DNA of 64,000 nucleotides from Psychrobacter sp. APC 3281. GTDB taxonomy: Bacteria; Pseudomonadota; Gammaproteobacteria; Pseudomonadales; Moraxellaceae. Location: the NCBI RefSeq assembly GCF_030407815.1, contig NZ_JASDCS010000007.1:62001-126000 (forward strand), read 5' to 3'. A model generated the notes under the pieces. That model had not been told where the DNA came from and did not search any database. It worked only from the letters and a program-made list of their open reading frames with translations. Position 1 is the stretch's first letter; each line of letters opens with the position of its first letter. Below, one piece after another: positions 1 through 8,236 of the stretch. The position numbers and the translations under genes were made by a program.

Positions 1-90
1 GCTTGTATGCAAGTAGGTATGGACGAGTTTTTATCCAAACCCATTAGTAAGAAAGACTTAGAATCCGTTTTGCAGAGTTTTATACAATAA
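1..90 (+). CDS. C-terminal end of a response-regulator (REC) protein, partial
   Basis: The frame is open from the first base to a TAA at 88-90 and encodes 29 residues starting ACMQVGMDEFLSKPI. This matches the end of a phosphoreceiver domain: the GMDxFLxKP motif carries the conserved lysine of the beta-5/alpha-5 region. The ending, shortly after the domain, suggests a hybrid sensor histidine kinase or a single-domain regulator, but the rest lies outside the window. It is the only plus-strand gene in the first 8 kb and converges on ribE. Confidence 0.7.
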   Translation, partial: ACMQVGMDEFLSKPISKKDLESVLQSFIQ

Positions 91-103
91 ATCTCTAGTG
101 CAA

Positions 104-154
104 ATAAAAAACACCCTATCGATATCATTTAATCAAAGTAATATGGATAGGGTC
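104..154 (-). terminator. Probable intrinsic terminator of ribE
   Basis: The inverted repeat CCCTATC / GATAGGG lies between two convergent genes. Read on the minus strand it is followed by a T-run (GTGTTTTTTA), so it would end ribE transcription. The loop is long, about 27 nt, so efficiency is uncertain. Confidence 0.55.
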
Positions 155-195
155 GAAAACTTGGTACGAGGATAATATTTCGGTAAGCTTAATTA

Positions 196-870
196 TTATT
201 TCATAAACCCATTATCGGCCAAAAATGTTTCTGTGATTTGGCTTTGCGGGCTTGATGCATTCATACCGCCAGATTGAGATTTATTTAATAGACGCTCTAG
301 ATAACGGGCAACGATATCTACTTCAATATTAACTTTATTACCTACTAACCAATGCTTAGCGATATTCGTCACTTGAGCAGTATGCGGAATGATATTTAGA
401 GAGACAATATTGTCACGCACTAAATTGGTCGTCAGACTAATACCATCTACTGTAATAGAGCCTTTGGTCGCTGTATAGTGCGCCAGCTCCTGCGGTATCT
501 CAATTTCAATATAGATAGAACGAGCATCTTGTTGTAATTTACTAACGACCCCTACTCCATCTACATGACCAGCGACGATATGACCACCAAAACGAGTCGT
601 TGGTAGCATGGCTTTTTCTAGATTGACGGTATGACCTGCTTTTAACCCTTCTAATGCTGTTCTAGCAATAGTTTCACGTGAAACATCAACAGAATAGTAG
701 TTACTCCCGAATTCCACCACGGTTAAACAAATACCATTTGATGCAATAGAATCGCCTAGCTTCACGTCACTGAAATCCAAGTCATCAGACTCTACTGTCA
801 AACGTATGTCACCGCCTGTCGCCTGCATCGATTTAACTTTTCCAACGCTTTCTATAATTCCAGTAAACAT
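196..870 (-). CDS. ribE: Riboflavin synthase, alpha subunit
   Basis: This cytosolic enzyme dismutates two 6,7-dimethyl-8-ribityllumazine molecules into riboflavin and the pyrimidinedione, the last step of riboflavin synthesis. The 224 residues show the two tandem lumazine-binding barrels of the family: the first opens MFTGIIE, the second carries GHIVAGHVDGVG near residue 97. Length is typical of the family (about 200-220). The ATG at 870 has a GAGGG ribosome-binding site. The gene is co-oriented with ribD but separated from it by 430 bases containing DnaA boxes and parS sites. An almost perfect parS sequence (670-685) lies in the coding region, where it encodes VSRET. No FMN riboswitch is visible upstream. 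ribE is the usual gammaproteobacterial name; ribC is also used. Confidence 0.95.
   Translation of the reverse strand: MFTGIIESVGKVKSMQATGGDIRLTVESDDLDFSDVKLGDSIASNGICLTVVEFGSNYYSVDVSRETIARTALEGLKAGHTVNLEKAMLPTTRFGGHIVAGHVDGVGVVSKLQQDARSIYIEIEIPQELAHYTATKGSITVDGISLTTNLVRDNIVSLNIIPHTAQVTNIAKHWLVGNKVNIEVDIVARYLERLLNKSQSGGMNASSPQSQITETFLADNGFMK
670..685. other. parS-like site inside ribE
   Basis: AGTTTCACGTGAAACA matches the ParB target TGTTTCACGTGAAACA at 15 of 16 positions (first base A), with a perfect 14-bp palindromic core. It is read through as DVSRET in ribE. Confidence 0.8.
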
Positions 871-1180
871 ATTACCCTCATCTCATTACAGTATTGCCGT
901 TATAGGCGAATATTTTAGTTTATCAAATCATCTATCAATTCTTTATCACAACTTGTTCAAATAACTGACAGTGCAACATCGTTAGACTTGACCTTTAATA
1001 GGATAGATTGTGGATAAGTAGGGATAAATCAATAGAGATATAGCTAGAAGTCTCTATAAATACATAGTTATCCACAACGAATGCAAATTTTACATGAAGT
1101 ATACCTATCTAGTAAAAATATAATAAGTTATTGATTTTAAATAATATTTACTAAAAAGATCAAGGTGGACACATCTTATC

Positions 1181-1196
1181 TGTTTCATGTGAAACA
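1181..1196. other. parS-like site
   Basis: TGTTTCATGTGAAACA has one mismatch to the ParB consensus (C to T at position 8). It lies 4 nt before a TTATGCACA DnaA box. Confidence 0.8.
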
Positions 1197-1207
1197 AAGT
1201 TATGCAC

Positions 1208-1223
1208 AGTTCCATGTGAAACA
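1208..1223. other. Degenerate parS-like site
   Basis: AGTTCCATGTGAAACA matches the parS consensus at 13 of 16 positions and overlaps the last base of the DnaA box at 1200-1208. It lies 27 bp from the preceding parS site. Confidence 0.45.
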
Positions 1224-1301
1224 CGTAAATTAATGATCAATTTATCCACATTCTAAGCTTATTTTTATAGTTTATGGACAATGTGCTCATACGAAGAATA
1301 T

Positions 1302-2357
1302 TTATAAAGGTAATAAGGTTAATTTGAGATCTGGACCAAGCTGCTGATGACTTTCTATATCAAATCGTAACTGCTGAGCAAGGGACATAGGATTGAAATC
1401 AACCATGGGACGTGCTTGCTCACCAAGTAAGCAAGGTGCTTGATACACGATTAGCTCATCTACCAACTGTTGACTCAAAAAACTACCTGCAACGCTAGCA
1501 CCCGCTTCTACTAACACGTCATAGCATTGATACTCACTGACTAACTTAGCCAACAACGCCGACAAATCGTCTTCATGCCAATAGATAGTATCTGGATGCT
1601 GACACAGCTGATACTCAGACTGTAGGCTGTGCTTTAAACGCTGACGCCTATCAAGTATGACTATCTTAGGGTTAGGTATTTTTTCAGGTGGTACGTCCAA
1701 TTGTCTTGAGCGCACATTGAGCTGTGGGTTATCAGTTATTACAGTTTCACTACCTGTGATAATCGCGCCACTTTGTGCTCGTATTTTTTGTACATCTTCG
1801 CGAGCAGCAGTTGATGTAATCCACTTTGATTCGCCAGATGCCATCGCTGTACGACCGTCTAGACTGGTTGCTATTTTCAATCGTACATAGGGCATCTGAG
1901 TTCGCATGGCTTTTAGAAACCCACGGTTTAGTACTTCTGCCTGCTCTGTCAGGACACCGACCGTTACCTCAATACCAACCTGCTCTAATAGTTTCACACC
2001 GCGACCTGCAACCTGCGGATTAGGATCTAGACCTGCAATCACAACGCGATTTACCTTAGCGGCAACAAGCGCCAACGCACATGGCGGCGTACGTCCCGTA
2101 TGACTACATGGCTCTAATGTAACGTAAGCAGTTGCCCCTGCTGCCTGTGTACCAGCCTCGTTAAGCGCGAATACTTCTGCATGTGGCTCACCAGCTTTAG
2201 GATGAAACCCTTGACCAACAATCTGCTCTGCCTGAACAATAACGCAGCCCACTGCAGGATTGGGTCTAGTAGTATACAAACCGCGCTTCGCTTGTTCGAT
2301 AGCAAGCATCATAAAGTAGCGGTCTTGTGCATTTTGAGCATGGCTTTGAATAGACAT
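1302..2357 (-). CDS. ribD: Bifunctional riboflavin deaminase/reductase RibD
   Basis: RibD performs the second and third steps of riboflavin synthesis from GTP: deamination of the diaminopyrimidine, then NADPH-dependent reduction of the ribose chain. The N-terminal deaminase domain has the zinc-binding H59-A-E61 and PCSHTGRTPPC (83-93). The C-terminal RibD_C reductase domain begins near residue 157 (SLDGRTA at 165-171). Total length of 351 residues is typical. The ATG at 2357 is used although its ribosome-binding site is poor; an internal ATG at residue 16 would still keep the deaminase motif. nrdR lies about 100 bases upstream on the same strand, the common nrdR-ribD arrangement of gammaproteobacteria. 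Confidence 0.96.
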   Translation of the reverse strand: MSIQSHAQNAQDRYFMMLAIEQAKRGLYTTRPNPAVGCVIVQAEQIVGQGFHPKAGEPHAEVFALNEAGTQAAGATAYVTLEPCSHTGRTPPCALALVAAKVNRVVIAGLDPNPQVAGRGVKLLEQVGIEVTVGVLTEQAEVLNRGFLKAMRTQMPYVRLKIATSLDGRTAMASGESKWITSTAAREDVQKIRAQSGAIITGSETVITDNPQLNVRSRQLDVPPEKIPNPKIVILDRRQRLKHSLQSEYQLCQHPDTIYWHEDDLSALLAKLVSEYQCYDVLVEAGASVAGSFLSQQLVDELIVYQAPCLLGEQARPMVDFNPMSLAQQLRFDIESHQQLGPDLKLTLLPL

Positions 2358-2458
2358 AAGGCTAGGCTTAATAAAGGATTGAGGGTTCTATATAAGAAAA
2401 TAAACGTTAAAAGCTGATTGGCAATTAGAATTCACTTATCAACTAAGGCTTACTTCGC

Positions 2459-2917
2459 CTACTTTTCATTTGGACGAATATTGGCAATTTCCTGATGAAA
2501 TGCATCGATATCTTGAAAGTCTCGATACACGCTAGCAAAGCGTACATAGGCGACATCATCCAAAGTTTTGAGTTCACTCATGATGATTTCACCCAAGACT
2601 TTACTACTAATTTCTCGCTCACCCATCTGCCTAACACGCTTTTCAATACGACTAATCATCGCCTCTTGTTCATCGATAGTGATAGGACGCTTTTGTAAAG
2701 GTAGTAAAATAGAACGGCGCAGCTTTTCATTGTCGTAAGGTTCAATCTTGTTGCTTGATTTGATAATCCTTGGCATGACAACTTCTACCATCTCAAAAGT
2801 CGTAAAACGTTCTTGGCAGCTGTTACACGAACGGCGTCGACGTACTTGTGCACCTTCCGCAGCAAGACGTGAGTCAATAACCTTGGTCTCTGACGCATTA
2901 CAGTACGGACAGTGCAT
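2459..2917 (-). CDS. nrdR: Transcriptional repressor NrdR
   Basis: NrdR represses ribonucleotide reductase genes by sensing ATP/dATP. Its 152 residues are the family length. The zinc ribbon uses C3, C6, C31 and C34 (CPYC and CNSC), followed by the arginine-rich RRRRS stretch and an ATP-cone domain from about residue 49 to 139. An AAGGAAA ribosome-binding site precedes the ATG at 2917. It is followed on the same strand by ribD and ribE. Confidence 0.97.
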   Translation of the reverse strand: MHCPYCNASETKVIDSRLAAEGAQVRRRRSCNSCQERFTTFEMVEVVMPRIIKSSNKIEPYDNEKLRRSILLPLQKRPITIDEQEAMISRIEKRVRQMGEREISSKVLGEIIMSELKTLDDVAYVRFASVYRDFQDIDAFHQEIANIRPNEK

Positions 2918-3004
2918 AGCATTTCCTTATTTTACGATTGAGAATAAGAGCAGTGTTTTTAAGTTAGCTAGGTTTATTGGATAATAACAAAGACCACTTA
3001 CCAG

Positions 3005-4456
3005 TTATTTACCAATACAAAAGCTGCCGAATATCTTACCCAATAAGTCATCGGCGCTAAACTCACCCGTAATTTCACCCAAGCTCTGCTGCGCCTGACG
3101 TAAGCTATCAGCAACCAATTCACCCGCTTCGAATACCGTTAATTGCTCATGGGCTTCTGCCAAGAACTTAGCAGTTCGTCTAAGTGCATCGAGATGTCTG
3201 GTACGAGCGATTAAGCTATTCTCTGGTGGATGAAAGCCTACTTTCTCACATAGTGCTTCAACCAAATTATCGATACCAATGCCTGTTTCACATGAAACAT
3301 TAACTTGCTGATAGCCTCTGTTCTTGATTTCAGCTTGGATCATAGCAGCACTTTCTTCTCTATCATTATCGCTCAATAAATCGCTCTTATTAGCAATAAT
3401 TAGTAAGCGTTTAGCTTCTGGTAATTCACCAAATAACTGTTCAGCAAGCTGCAAAGGTGTGCTCTCTTCTTCAACATCGCGAGTCACATCGTAGACCATC
3501 AGTAGCATATCAGCTTGCGTGATAGCAGTACGGGCACGCTCGATTCCGATACGCTCCACAGTGTCTTCTGTCTCGCGTAGGCCTGCCGTATCGGTCAGAT
3601 GTAGTGTCAAACCATTGAGTACAACTGTCTCTTGCAGCGTATCACGTGTAGTACCCGCGACATCAGTCACGATAGCACGCTCTTGCCCTGCAAGGCGGTT
3701 AAGCAAGCTAGATTTACCTGCGTTTGGCCTACCTGCTAGCACAACATGGATACCGTCGCGCAAAAGCTGACCTTGCTTTGCCGTTGCTAAGACTTGTTGT
3801 ATCTTATCTTGCGTTTGCTCAAGTTTACTTTGTATGACGCCATCAGACAAAAAATCGACGTCTTCTTCATCAGGGAAATCAATCGCAGCTTCGACATGTA
3901 AACGAAGGTGAATGAGTTGTTCTAGTAGCTGGTTAATTTTTTGTGAAAACTCACCACTTAAAGAACGAATCGCACTACTAGCCGCGGCAGCACTAGTCGC
4001 ATCAATCGCATCAGCGATCGCTTCGGCCTGTACCAAGTCCAATTTATCATTATCAAAGGCACGGTAAGAGAACTCTCCTGCACTCGCTTGCTTGGCACCT
4101 AGCTCAAAAACTCGTGCAAGTAACTGGTTTTGTAAAATAACACCACCATGCCCTTGCAGCTCAACCACATCCTCACCTGTGAATGAATGAGGACCTTTGA
4201 AAAACAATACCAATCCCTCATCGATGACAGTGCCATCAGCTTGATAAAAACGACAAAAGCTGGCCATCCGCGGCGTAAAAGTAGACTTATCTGTTAGAGC
4301 GCATGCCATGTCGTAAGCACGACTACCTGATAGACGTATGACACCCACACCCCCTCGCCCGAGCGGCGTTGCAATCGCAGCAATTGTGGGCAATCCAGAT
4401 GTATTAGATTTTTCAGAAGAATTAGGTACGGCTAATGCTGTCTCTAAGGAATCCAC
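3005..4456 (-). CDS. mnmE: tRNA modification GTPase MnmE
   Basis: With MnmG, MnmE installs 5-carboxymethylaminomethyl groups on wobble U34 of certain tRNAs. The protein has an N-terminal tetrahydrofolate-binding domain, a helical domain, an inserted G domain (GRPNAGKSS near 242-250; TTRDTLQE switch) and the diagnostic C-terminal C-I-G-K. No ATG exists near the N-terminus. The frame opens with TTG at 4468, but GTG at 4456 is better placed, 5 nt after GAGAG, giving [11 protein letters not shown] one-mismatch parS site (3284-3299) is embedded and read as NVSCET. yidC lies upstream, separated by a terminator and a group of DnaA boxes. Confidence 0.95.
   Translation of the reverse strand: MDSLETALAVPNSSEKSNTSGLPTIAAIATPLGRGGVGVIRLSGSRAYDMACALTDKSTFTPRMASFCRFYQADGTVIDEGLVLFFKGPHSFTGEDVVELQGHGGVILQNQLLARVFELGAKQASAGEFSYRAFDNDKLDLVQAEAIADAIDATSAAAASSAIRSLSGEFSQKINQLLEQLIHLRLHVEAAIDFPDEEDVDFLSDGVIQSKLEQTQDKIQQVLATAKQGQLLRDGIHVVLAGRPNAGKSSLLNRLAGQERAIVTDVAGTTRDTLQETVVLNGLTLHLTDTAGLRETEDTVERIGIERARTAITQADMLLMVYDVTRDVEEESTPLQLAEQLFGELPEAKRLLIIANKSDLLSDNDREESAAMIQAEIKNRGYQQVNVSCETGIGIDNLVEALCEKVGFHPPENSLIARTRHLDALRRTAKFLAEAHEQLTVFEAGELVADSLRQAQQSLGEITGEFSADDLLGKIFGSFCIGK
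3284..3299. other. parS-like site inside mnmE
   Basis: TGTTTCACATGAAACA has one mismatch to parS (G to A at position 9). It is translated as VSCET in mnmE. Confidence 0.75.
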
Positions 4457-4567
4457 AATGACTCTCAATGTTTAAAAGCTCCATTATAGACGTCTGGACT
4501 CATACTGACAAAGCAAACTTTGAAAGGTAGCCGCATCAGACATATTTTCGTTTCAATATTTATAAAC

Positions 4568-4615
4568 TGTGGATAATGTTGATAAGCTGTGGATAACATT
4601 TACCACTTATCCACC
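4568..4615. promoter_or_regulatory. DnaA box cluster between yidC and mnmE
   Basis: Two perfect DnaA boxes in the minus orientation (4568-4576 and 4588-4596, TGTGGATAA, 20 bp apart) and one single-mismatch box in the plus orientation (TTATCCACC, 4607-4615) lie in the 200-base gap upstream of mnmE. They could titrate DnaA or regulate mnmE. Confidence 0.7.
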
Positions 4616-4621
4616 ACCTAT

Positions 4622-4651
4622 AAAAAAACCACCGCTTGCGCGATGGTTTTT
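4622..4651 (-). terminator. Intrinsic terminator downstream of yidC
   Basis: The stem AAACCACCGC / GCGATGGTTT (one mismatch, TTGC loop) is followed on the minus strand by GGTTTTTTTA. It ends the yidC transcript before mnmE. Confidence 0.75.
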
Positions 4652-4673
4652 GGTGTTTCTGACAAAGAACTAA

Positions 4674-6356
4674 TTAATCGACTACTTTTACCGTACGACG
4701 CTTCTGCTCTTCATCGACTTTCTTATTGACGATATATTGCTGAGTCATACTAAACAAGTTGTTGACTGTCCAATATAAAACCAAACCTGCTGGGAAGAAC
4801 AGCATGAATGCAGTAAAGATAATCGGCAAGAACTTCATGACTTTTGCTTGCATCGGATCTGCTGGCTGCGGATTCAACTGCTGCTGTACAAACATTGATG
4901 CACCCATTAGCAACGGCAAGATAAACCATGGATCCATCGCTGATAGATCTTGAATCCACAAAATCCATGGTGCATGACGCAGCTCAACACTCTCTACCAA
5001 CACCCAATATAAAGCTAAGAAAATAGGCATTTGCATTAAGATTGGTAGACAACCTGCCATCGGATTAACTTTTTCTTCTTTGTATATCGCCATCATTTCT
5101 TGCGACATTTTCATCCGATCATCGCCATGCTCTTCTTTGAGCACTTTGAGCCTTGGCGCAATGGCACGCATTTTAGCCATCGAGTAGTAGCTCTTATTAG
5201 AGAACCACATTAAGGCAATTTTTACTAAGATAGTCAGTAAAATAATTGACCAACCCCAGTTACCAACAACCTTATGCACACCTTCCAAGATAGCAAACAA
5301 GACCTTTGATATTGGCCACAGTAGACCATAATCAACTGTTTTGTTAAGGCCTACCGCAACGTCTTTTAGCTCAGACTGAACTTTTGGACCTGCATACAGT
5401 GTTGCATTTAAAGTAACTTGTTTGTTTGGTGCTACGTTCACTGGTTGGCTATTAAAACCAATAAAGTAATCACTACCTGTTTCACGTGTGAAGAATTTGC
5501 CAGTGAAGTTTTCAGGCGTCCAAGCAGATACAAAGTAATGCTGTACGATACCAACCCAGCCTTTATCGCTAGTGGTCGTCAACTCACCATCACTAAAGTC
5601 GCCAAATTTCAGCTTATTATAAGGATCATCTGGTGTACCCCAAGCACCGCCTAGATAAGTCGCCATGCTCAGCGCGCCTTTATCAGACATACCAGGATCT
5701 TTACTATCATCACGCTTTAACTGTGCAAACATCTGACCTTGCCAAGCATTGGTAGACGCGTTTTGAATCTGATAGCTAATATCGATTGGATATTTATTTT
5801 CAGTGAAAGTGAAAGTCTTGGTAATCGTCACACCGTCTTTTTTGTAAGTAAGCGGCACTGACAACGTTTGCTGTCCATCTTCCATCACATAGTTGTTAGC
5901 AGTATGGTTATAAGTCGCTCTACCTTCTGCTGTATCGATACCGTTCTGACCAATAAGTCCAGATTGAGCCACATACACACGGTTACTGTTGTTTTCTAAC
6001 AATACGAAAGGCTTATCGCTATCGAGCGTTGCGTCATACTGCTTGAGCGCAGCATAAACAATATCACCACCTTCTGGATTGATTTTTATATCATAGCGAT
6101 CAGTTGTTACCGTGATTAGACCAGCGTTTTTCGCAGGAGTCGCTGTCACGGCACTATTATCCACAGGTAATGTCTGTACCGGGATATCACCTGCTGCACC
6201 AGTAGTAGAAGGAATGTCAGCACCTACCGAACTCGTAGTTTCTGGCACCGCATCTACAGCTGGAGCATCGGCATAATCATCTCGCCATGCCAAAATCAGC
6301 AGATAAGCGGTAATTAGCATCGCAATGATGATCATCACCCGAAATATCTTTTGCAT
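4674..6356 (-). CDS. yidC: Membrane protein insertase YidC
   Basis: YidC inserts and folds inner-membrane proteins, alone or with SecYEG. The 560 residues have the gram-negative plan: an N-terminal transmembrane anchor (about 5-24), a large periplasmic beta-sandwich domain to about residue 345, and a C-terminal five-helix insertase core (helices from about 350 to 545) with the conserved AGCLPILMQMPIF segment. The ATG at 6356 follows AGGAAAGG. It lies in the classic rpmH-rnpA-yidD-yidC cluster. A perfect DnaA box (6157-6165) is embedded in the part encoding the low-complexity periplasmic linker. Confidence 0.97.
   Translation of the reverse strand: MQKIFRVMIIIAMLITAYLLILAWRDDYADAPAVDAVPETTSSVGADIPSTTGAAGDIPVQTLPVDNSAVTATPAKNAGLITVTTDRYDIKINPEGGDIVYAALKQYDATLDSDKPFVLLENNSNRVYVAQSGLIGQNGIDTAEGRATYNHTANNYVMEDGQQTLSVPLTYKKDGVTITKTFTFTENKYPIDISYQIQNASTNAWQGQMFAQLKRDDSKDPGMSDKGALSMATYLGGAWGTPDDPYNKLKFGDFSDGELTTTSDKGWVGIVQHYFVSAWTPENFTGKFFTRETGSDYFIGFNSQPVNVAPNKQVTLNATLYAGPKVQSELKDVAVGLNKTVDYGLLWPISKVLFAILEGVHKVVGNWGWSIILLTILVKIALMWFSNKSYYSMAKMRAIAPRLKVLKEEHGDDRMKMSQEMMAIYKEEKVNPMAGCLPILMQMPIFLALYWVLVESVELRHAPWILWIQDLSAMDPWFILPLLMGASMFVQQQLNPQPADPMQAKVMKFLPIIFTAFMLFFPAGLVLYWTVNNLFSMTQQYIVNKKVDEEQKRRTVKVVD
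6157..6165 (+). other. DnaA box inside yidC
   Basis: This is a perfect TTATCCACA nonamer in the yidC coding region. Confidence 0.5.
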
Positions 6357-6513
6357 AAACCTTTCCTAGATTAAAAAATTAGGGAATGAAAAATTAGGGC
6401 ATGTGTCATGACTGACCTACACAGCTGTCGTGTAACACTGCAACTGTATCAGTAGTCATTTACATAAAATGTGCATCATTTTACTAAAAATCTGTCTCAA
6501 ATGATACCAAGAG

Positions 6514-6533
6514 TGTGGATAACTTGTGGGTAA
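6514..6533 (-). promoter_or_regulatory. Pair of DnaA boxes upstream of yidC
   Basis: A perfect box (TGTGGATAA, 6514-6522) and a one-mismatch box (TGTGGGTAA, 6525-6533) lie head-to-tail at 11-bp spacing in the yidD-yidC gap. Confidence 0.6.
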
Positions 6534-6571
6534 CTTAATAGAGTATCTATCTGAGACTAAAGAGAGCGACT

Positions 6572-6958
6572 TCATGTTGATTTCATCAAACGATTAAGCT
6601 GTGAAACATAGCTAGTATTGTCTCGATAGACACCCAAACCCTGATTATCAGTATTTGGTACATCAGTAAAAGATATGTATTGATAGTTATAAGAAGCTAA
6701 GGGTAAGGGTACAAAGTCTATGCCATGCCCACCTAAAGGGTGACACCTGCTAAGACGTTTCAACAGCAACCAACCACCCTTACGAGCGCCATGCCATGCT
6801 AAAGCTTGTTTGCCATAATTTGAGCACGTCGGATAATAGCGACAACGAGCAGGTATTATAGGACTAACTATTTTTTGATAAAAAACAATTAAGTTAAAAA
6901 ACACTTTATATAAAATTTTATTTATAATTTTTATTTTTATTTTTAATAAAGTATTCAT
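6572..6958 (-). CDS. yidD: Membrane protein insertion efficiency factor YidD
   Basis: YidD is a small membrane-associated protein that helps YidC-dependent insertion. The core motif [15 protein letters not shown] (C39, C45) and [11 protein letters not shown] (C72) are the family hallmarks. At 128 residues it is longer than the usual 70-100 because of a C-terminal tail after FVPLP with no recognised domain. The start lies 1 nt after the rnpA stop, implying translational coupling. The first 30 codons are extraordinarily AT-rich: 4 of the 60 bases at 6901-6960 are G or C. They encode Lys/Ile/Asn-rich sequence, whereas the rest of the gene has normal composition. Confidence 0.93.
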   Translation of the reverse strand: MNTLLKIKIKIINKILYKVFFNLIVFYQKIVSPIIPARCRYYPTCSNYGKQALAWHGARKGGWLLLKRLSRCHPLGGHGIDFVPLPLASYNYQYISFTDVPNTDNQGLGVYRDNTSYVSQLNRLMKST

Positions 6959-6959
6959 T

Positions 6960-7331
6960 TTATTTTTTTTCTATTTTTTTAAATATATTAATTATTTGAT
7001 TTTTTAGCTCTTTATTATCTATATCTTTAATAGATTTTTTGACAATAAAAACAATATCTTTATTTTCCATTTTAAAAGCTTTGGTACGGAACTCTTCACG
7101 CACATATCTTTTGATTAGATTACGAGCGACAGCAGTAGGTACTTTACGCTTAGTAATAGCCATACCGACTCGCGGCTGTGCATGCTCGTTGGCGCGTACA
7201 AAAGCCATTAAATGACTCTGATGAATCTTGCGCTCAGGTGCGTCAAATACCTCACGAAAGGCTGCAGGAGTAAGCAGACGTTGCTGTTTAGTGAAACTAG
7301 CTGCAGGTGTATCTGAAAGTGTATTGGACAT
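6960..7331 (-). CDS. rnpA: Ribonuclease P protein component
   Basis: This is the basic protein subunit of RNase P, which helps the catalytic RNA process the 5' ends of tRNA precursors. It has 123 residues and the conserved RNR-type helix [14 protein letters not shown] (69-82), preceded by [10 protein letters not shown]. The C-terminal third (from about residue 88) is Lys/Ile/Asn-rich and encoded by extremely AT-rich DNA continuous with the start of yidD. The ATG at 7331 has an AGG-type ribosome-binding site. It is downstream of rpmH behind a terminator hairpin, and yidD follows after 1 nt. Confidence 0.95.
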   Translation of the reverse strand: MSNTLSDTPAASFTKQQRLLTPAAFREVFDAPERKIHQSHLMAFVRANEHAQPRVGMAITKRKVPTAVARNLIKRYVREEFRTKAFKMENKDIVFIVKKSIKDIDNKELKNQIINIFKKIEKK

Positions 7332-7383
7332 AGTACAACCTAGTAGAATAACGATAGAAGAAATAATAACAAATTATAGAGAC

Positions 7384-7410
7384 AAAAAAAGCGCCGATGT
7401 GGGCGCTTTT
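7384..7410 (-). terminator. Terminator/attenuator between rpmH and rnpA
   Basis: The perfect stem AAAAGCGCC / GGCGCTTTT (loop CACAT read on the minus strand) is followed on the minus strand by a seven-base T-run. It lies between rpmH and rnpA, so it probably lowers rnpA-yidD expression relative to the ribosomal protein gene. Confidence 0.85.
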
Positions 7411-7510
7411 AATATATGGCTAAGTGTCAGTTGTGATGATTGACTATCGCAATCTATAAACAATAAGAACACAACAAGCACTATTAGCCATGCTTATCGC
7501 AATCTACTGA

Positions 7511-7645
7511 TTATACAGTAAGGCGATGACGTCCTTTAGCGCGGCGACGAGCTAAGACCTGACGGCCTTTTTTAGTTGCCATACGAGCACGGAAACCGTG
7601 AGTACGTTTACGCTTGATCACGCTTGGTTGGAATGTACGTTTCAT
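7511..7645 (-). CDS. rpmH: 50S ribosomal protein L34
   Basis: A 44-residue reading frame starts [19 protein letters not shown] and ends [11 protein letters not shown], the complete and very basic L34 sequence. L34 is a component of the large ribosomal subunit. It begins the minus-strand operon that runs away from the origin, as in most proteobacteria. A strong hairpin terminator follows the stop and partly isolates it from rnpA. Confidence 0.98.
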   Translation of the reverse strand: MKRTFQPSVIKRKRTHGFRARMATKKGRQVLARRRAKGRHRLTV

Positions 7646-7840
7646 AACTCACCTATCAAAATAATGGACTAAATTCGTAATAACGGAGGATTATACCATT
7701 CAGTATAGTTTTGGTCAATAAACTAATTTGTTTTGTCCCCAAATAGGAAATACCTCATACGAACCTAGTAGAGATATTTCCTTAAAAACCTATTTCTAGT
7801 TAACCAAATTTTACAGTTATATATTCTATGATCTGCAAAG

Positions 7841-8076
7841 TTATCCACAGCTAGACTCAAGCACTATAATAATAATTAATTAATATAAATATAGTATTGT
7901 TATTATTGGGACCATGATTATCTGTGGTTAAGTCTATTTTCCTTTTTATTATCAATTTACTAGGCTATGGGTAAGCCTGTGGATAAACTGTGGGTTAAAT
8001 ATGGATAACTAGCTTGTAAAAGTTATGCACAAAATTGTCCACAGTCTTATCCACAAAAAACAATGTTTTATCCACA
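7841..8076. other. oriC: Chromosomal replication origin oriC
   Basis: The rpmH-dnaA gap (7646-8236) carries perfect DnaA boxes at 7841-7849 (+), 7978-7986 (-), 8047-8055 (+) and 8068-8076 (+). Near-consensus boxes lie at 8023-8031 (TTATGCACA), 8035-8043 (TTGTCCACA), 7989-7997 and 8000-8008. The block at 7862-7910 is almost pure A/T with repeated TAATTAATTAA and TATTGTTATTATT tracts, a good candidate for the DNA-unwinding element. Gene direction switches here: minus to the left, plus to the right. This is the standard origin position in Pseudomonadales. Confidence 0.93.
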
Positions 8077-8151
8077 GGGTATCTGTGTTAAATTAGGCGC
8101 TACTTGGTATACACCTTTGTATAAGGTATTAGTACAAACTCTTTGGTTAGT

Positions 8152-8165
8152 TGTTACGTGTAACA
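8152..8165. promoter_or_regulatory. Palindrome in the dnaA upstream region
   Basis: TGTTACGTGTAACA is a 6+2+6 inverted repeat located 72 bp before the dnaA ATG. It has an operator-like layout and is not a DnaA box. It resembles, but is not, a parS site. No regulator can be named from the sequence. Confidence 0.4.
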
Positions 8166-8236
8166 TCAAGGCTTAGGTAGCAAGTTATATTGCTAAAAAA
8201 TAACTATTATTTCAGATTACAAGGTCAGTATTTTTC

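Larger units (their letters stand above)
871..1301. other. Intergenic cluster of DnaA boxes and parS sites
   Basis: This gene-free stretch holds three perfect DnaA boxes (TTATCCACA or its complement) at 1009-1017 (-), 1068-1076 (+) and 1242-1250 (+), plus a TTATGCACA box at 1200-1208 (+). Two parS-like sequences fall among them. Between the boxes, 1085-1160 is strongly AT-rich. Boxes plus an AT-rich segment are the ingredients of an origin or of a DnaA-titrating site. It lies 7 kb from dnaA, on the far side of the conserved rpmH-mnmE block. Confidence 0.75.

Noticed and set aside
2358..2458. Possible FMN riboswitch upstream of ribD
   Set aside because: The gap is only 100 bases and lacks the RFN element conserved boxes.
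5478..5493. TGTTTCACGTGTGAAG in yidC, a half parS site
   Set aside because: The right half does not match (four mismatches), so it is not palindromic and is unlikely to bind ParB.
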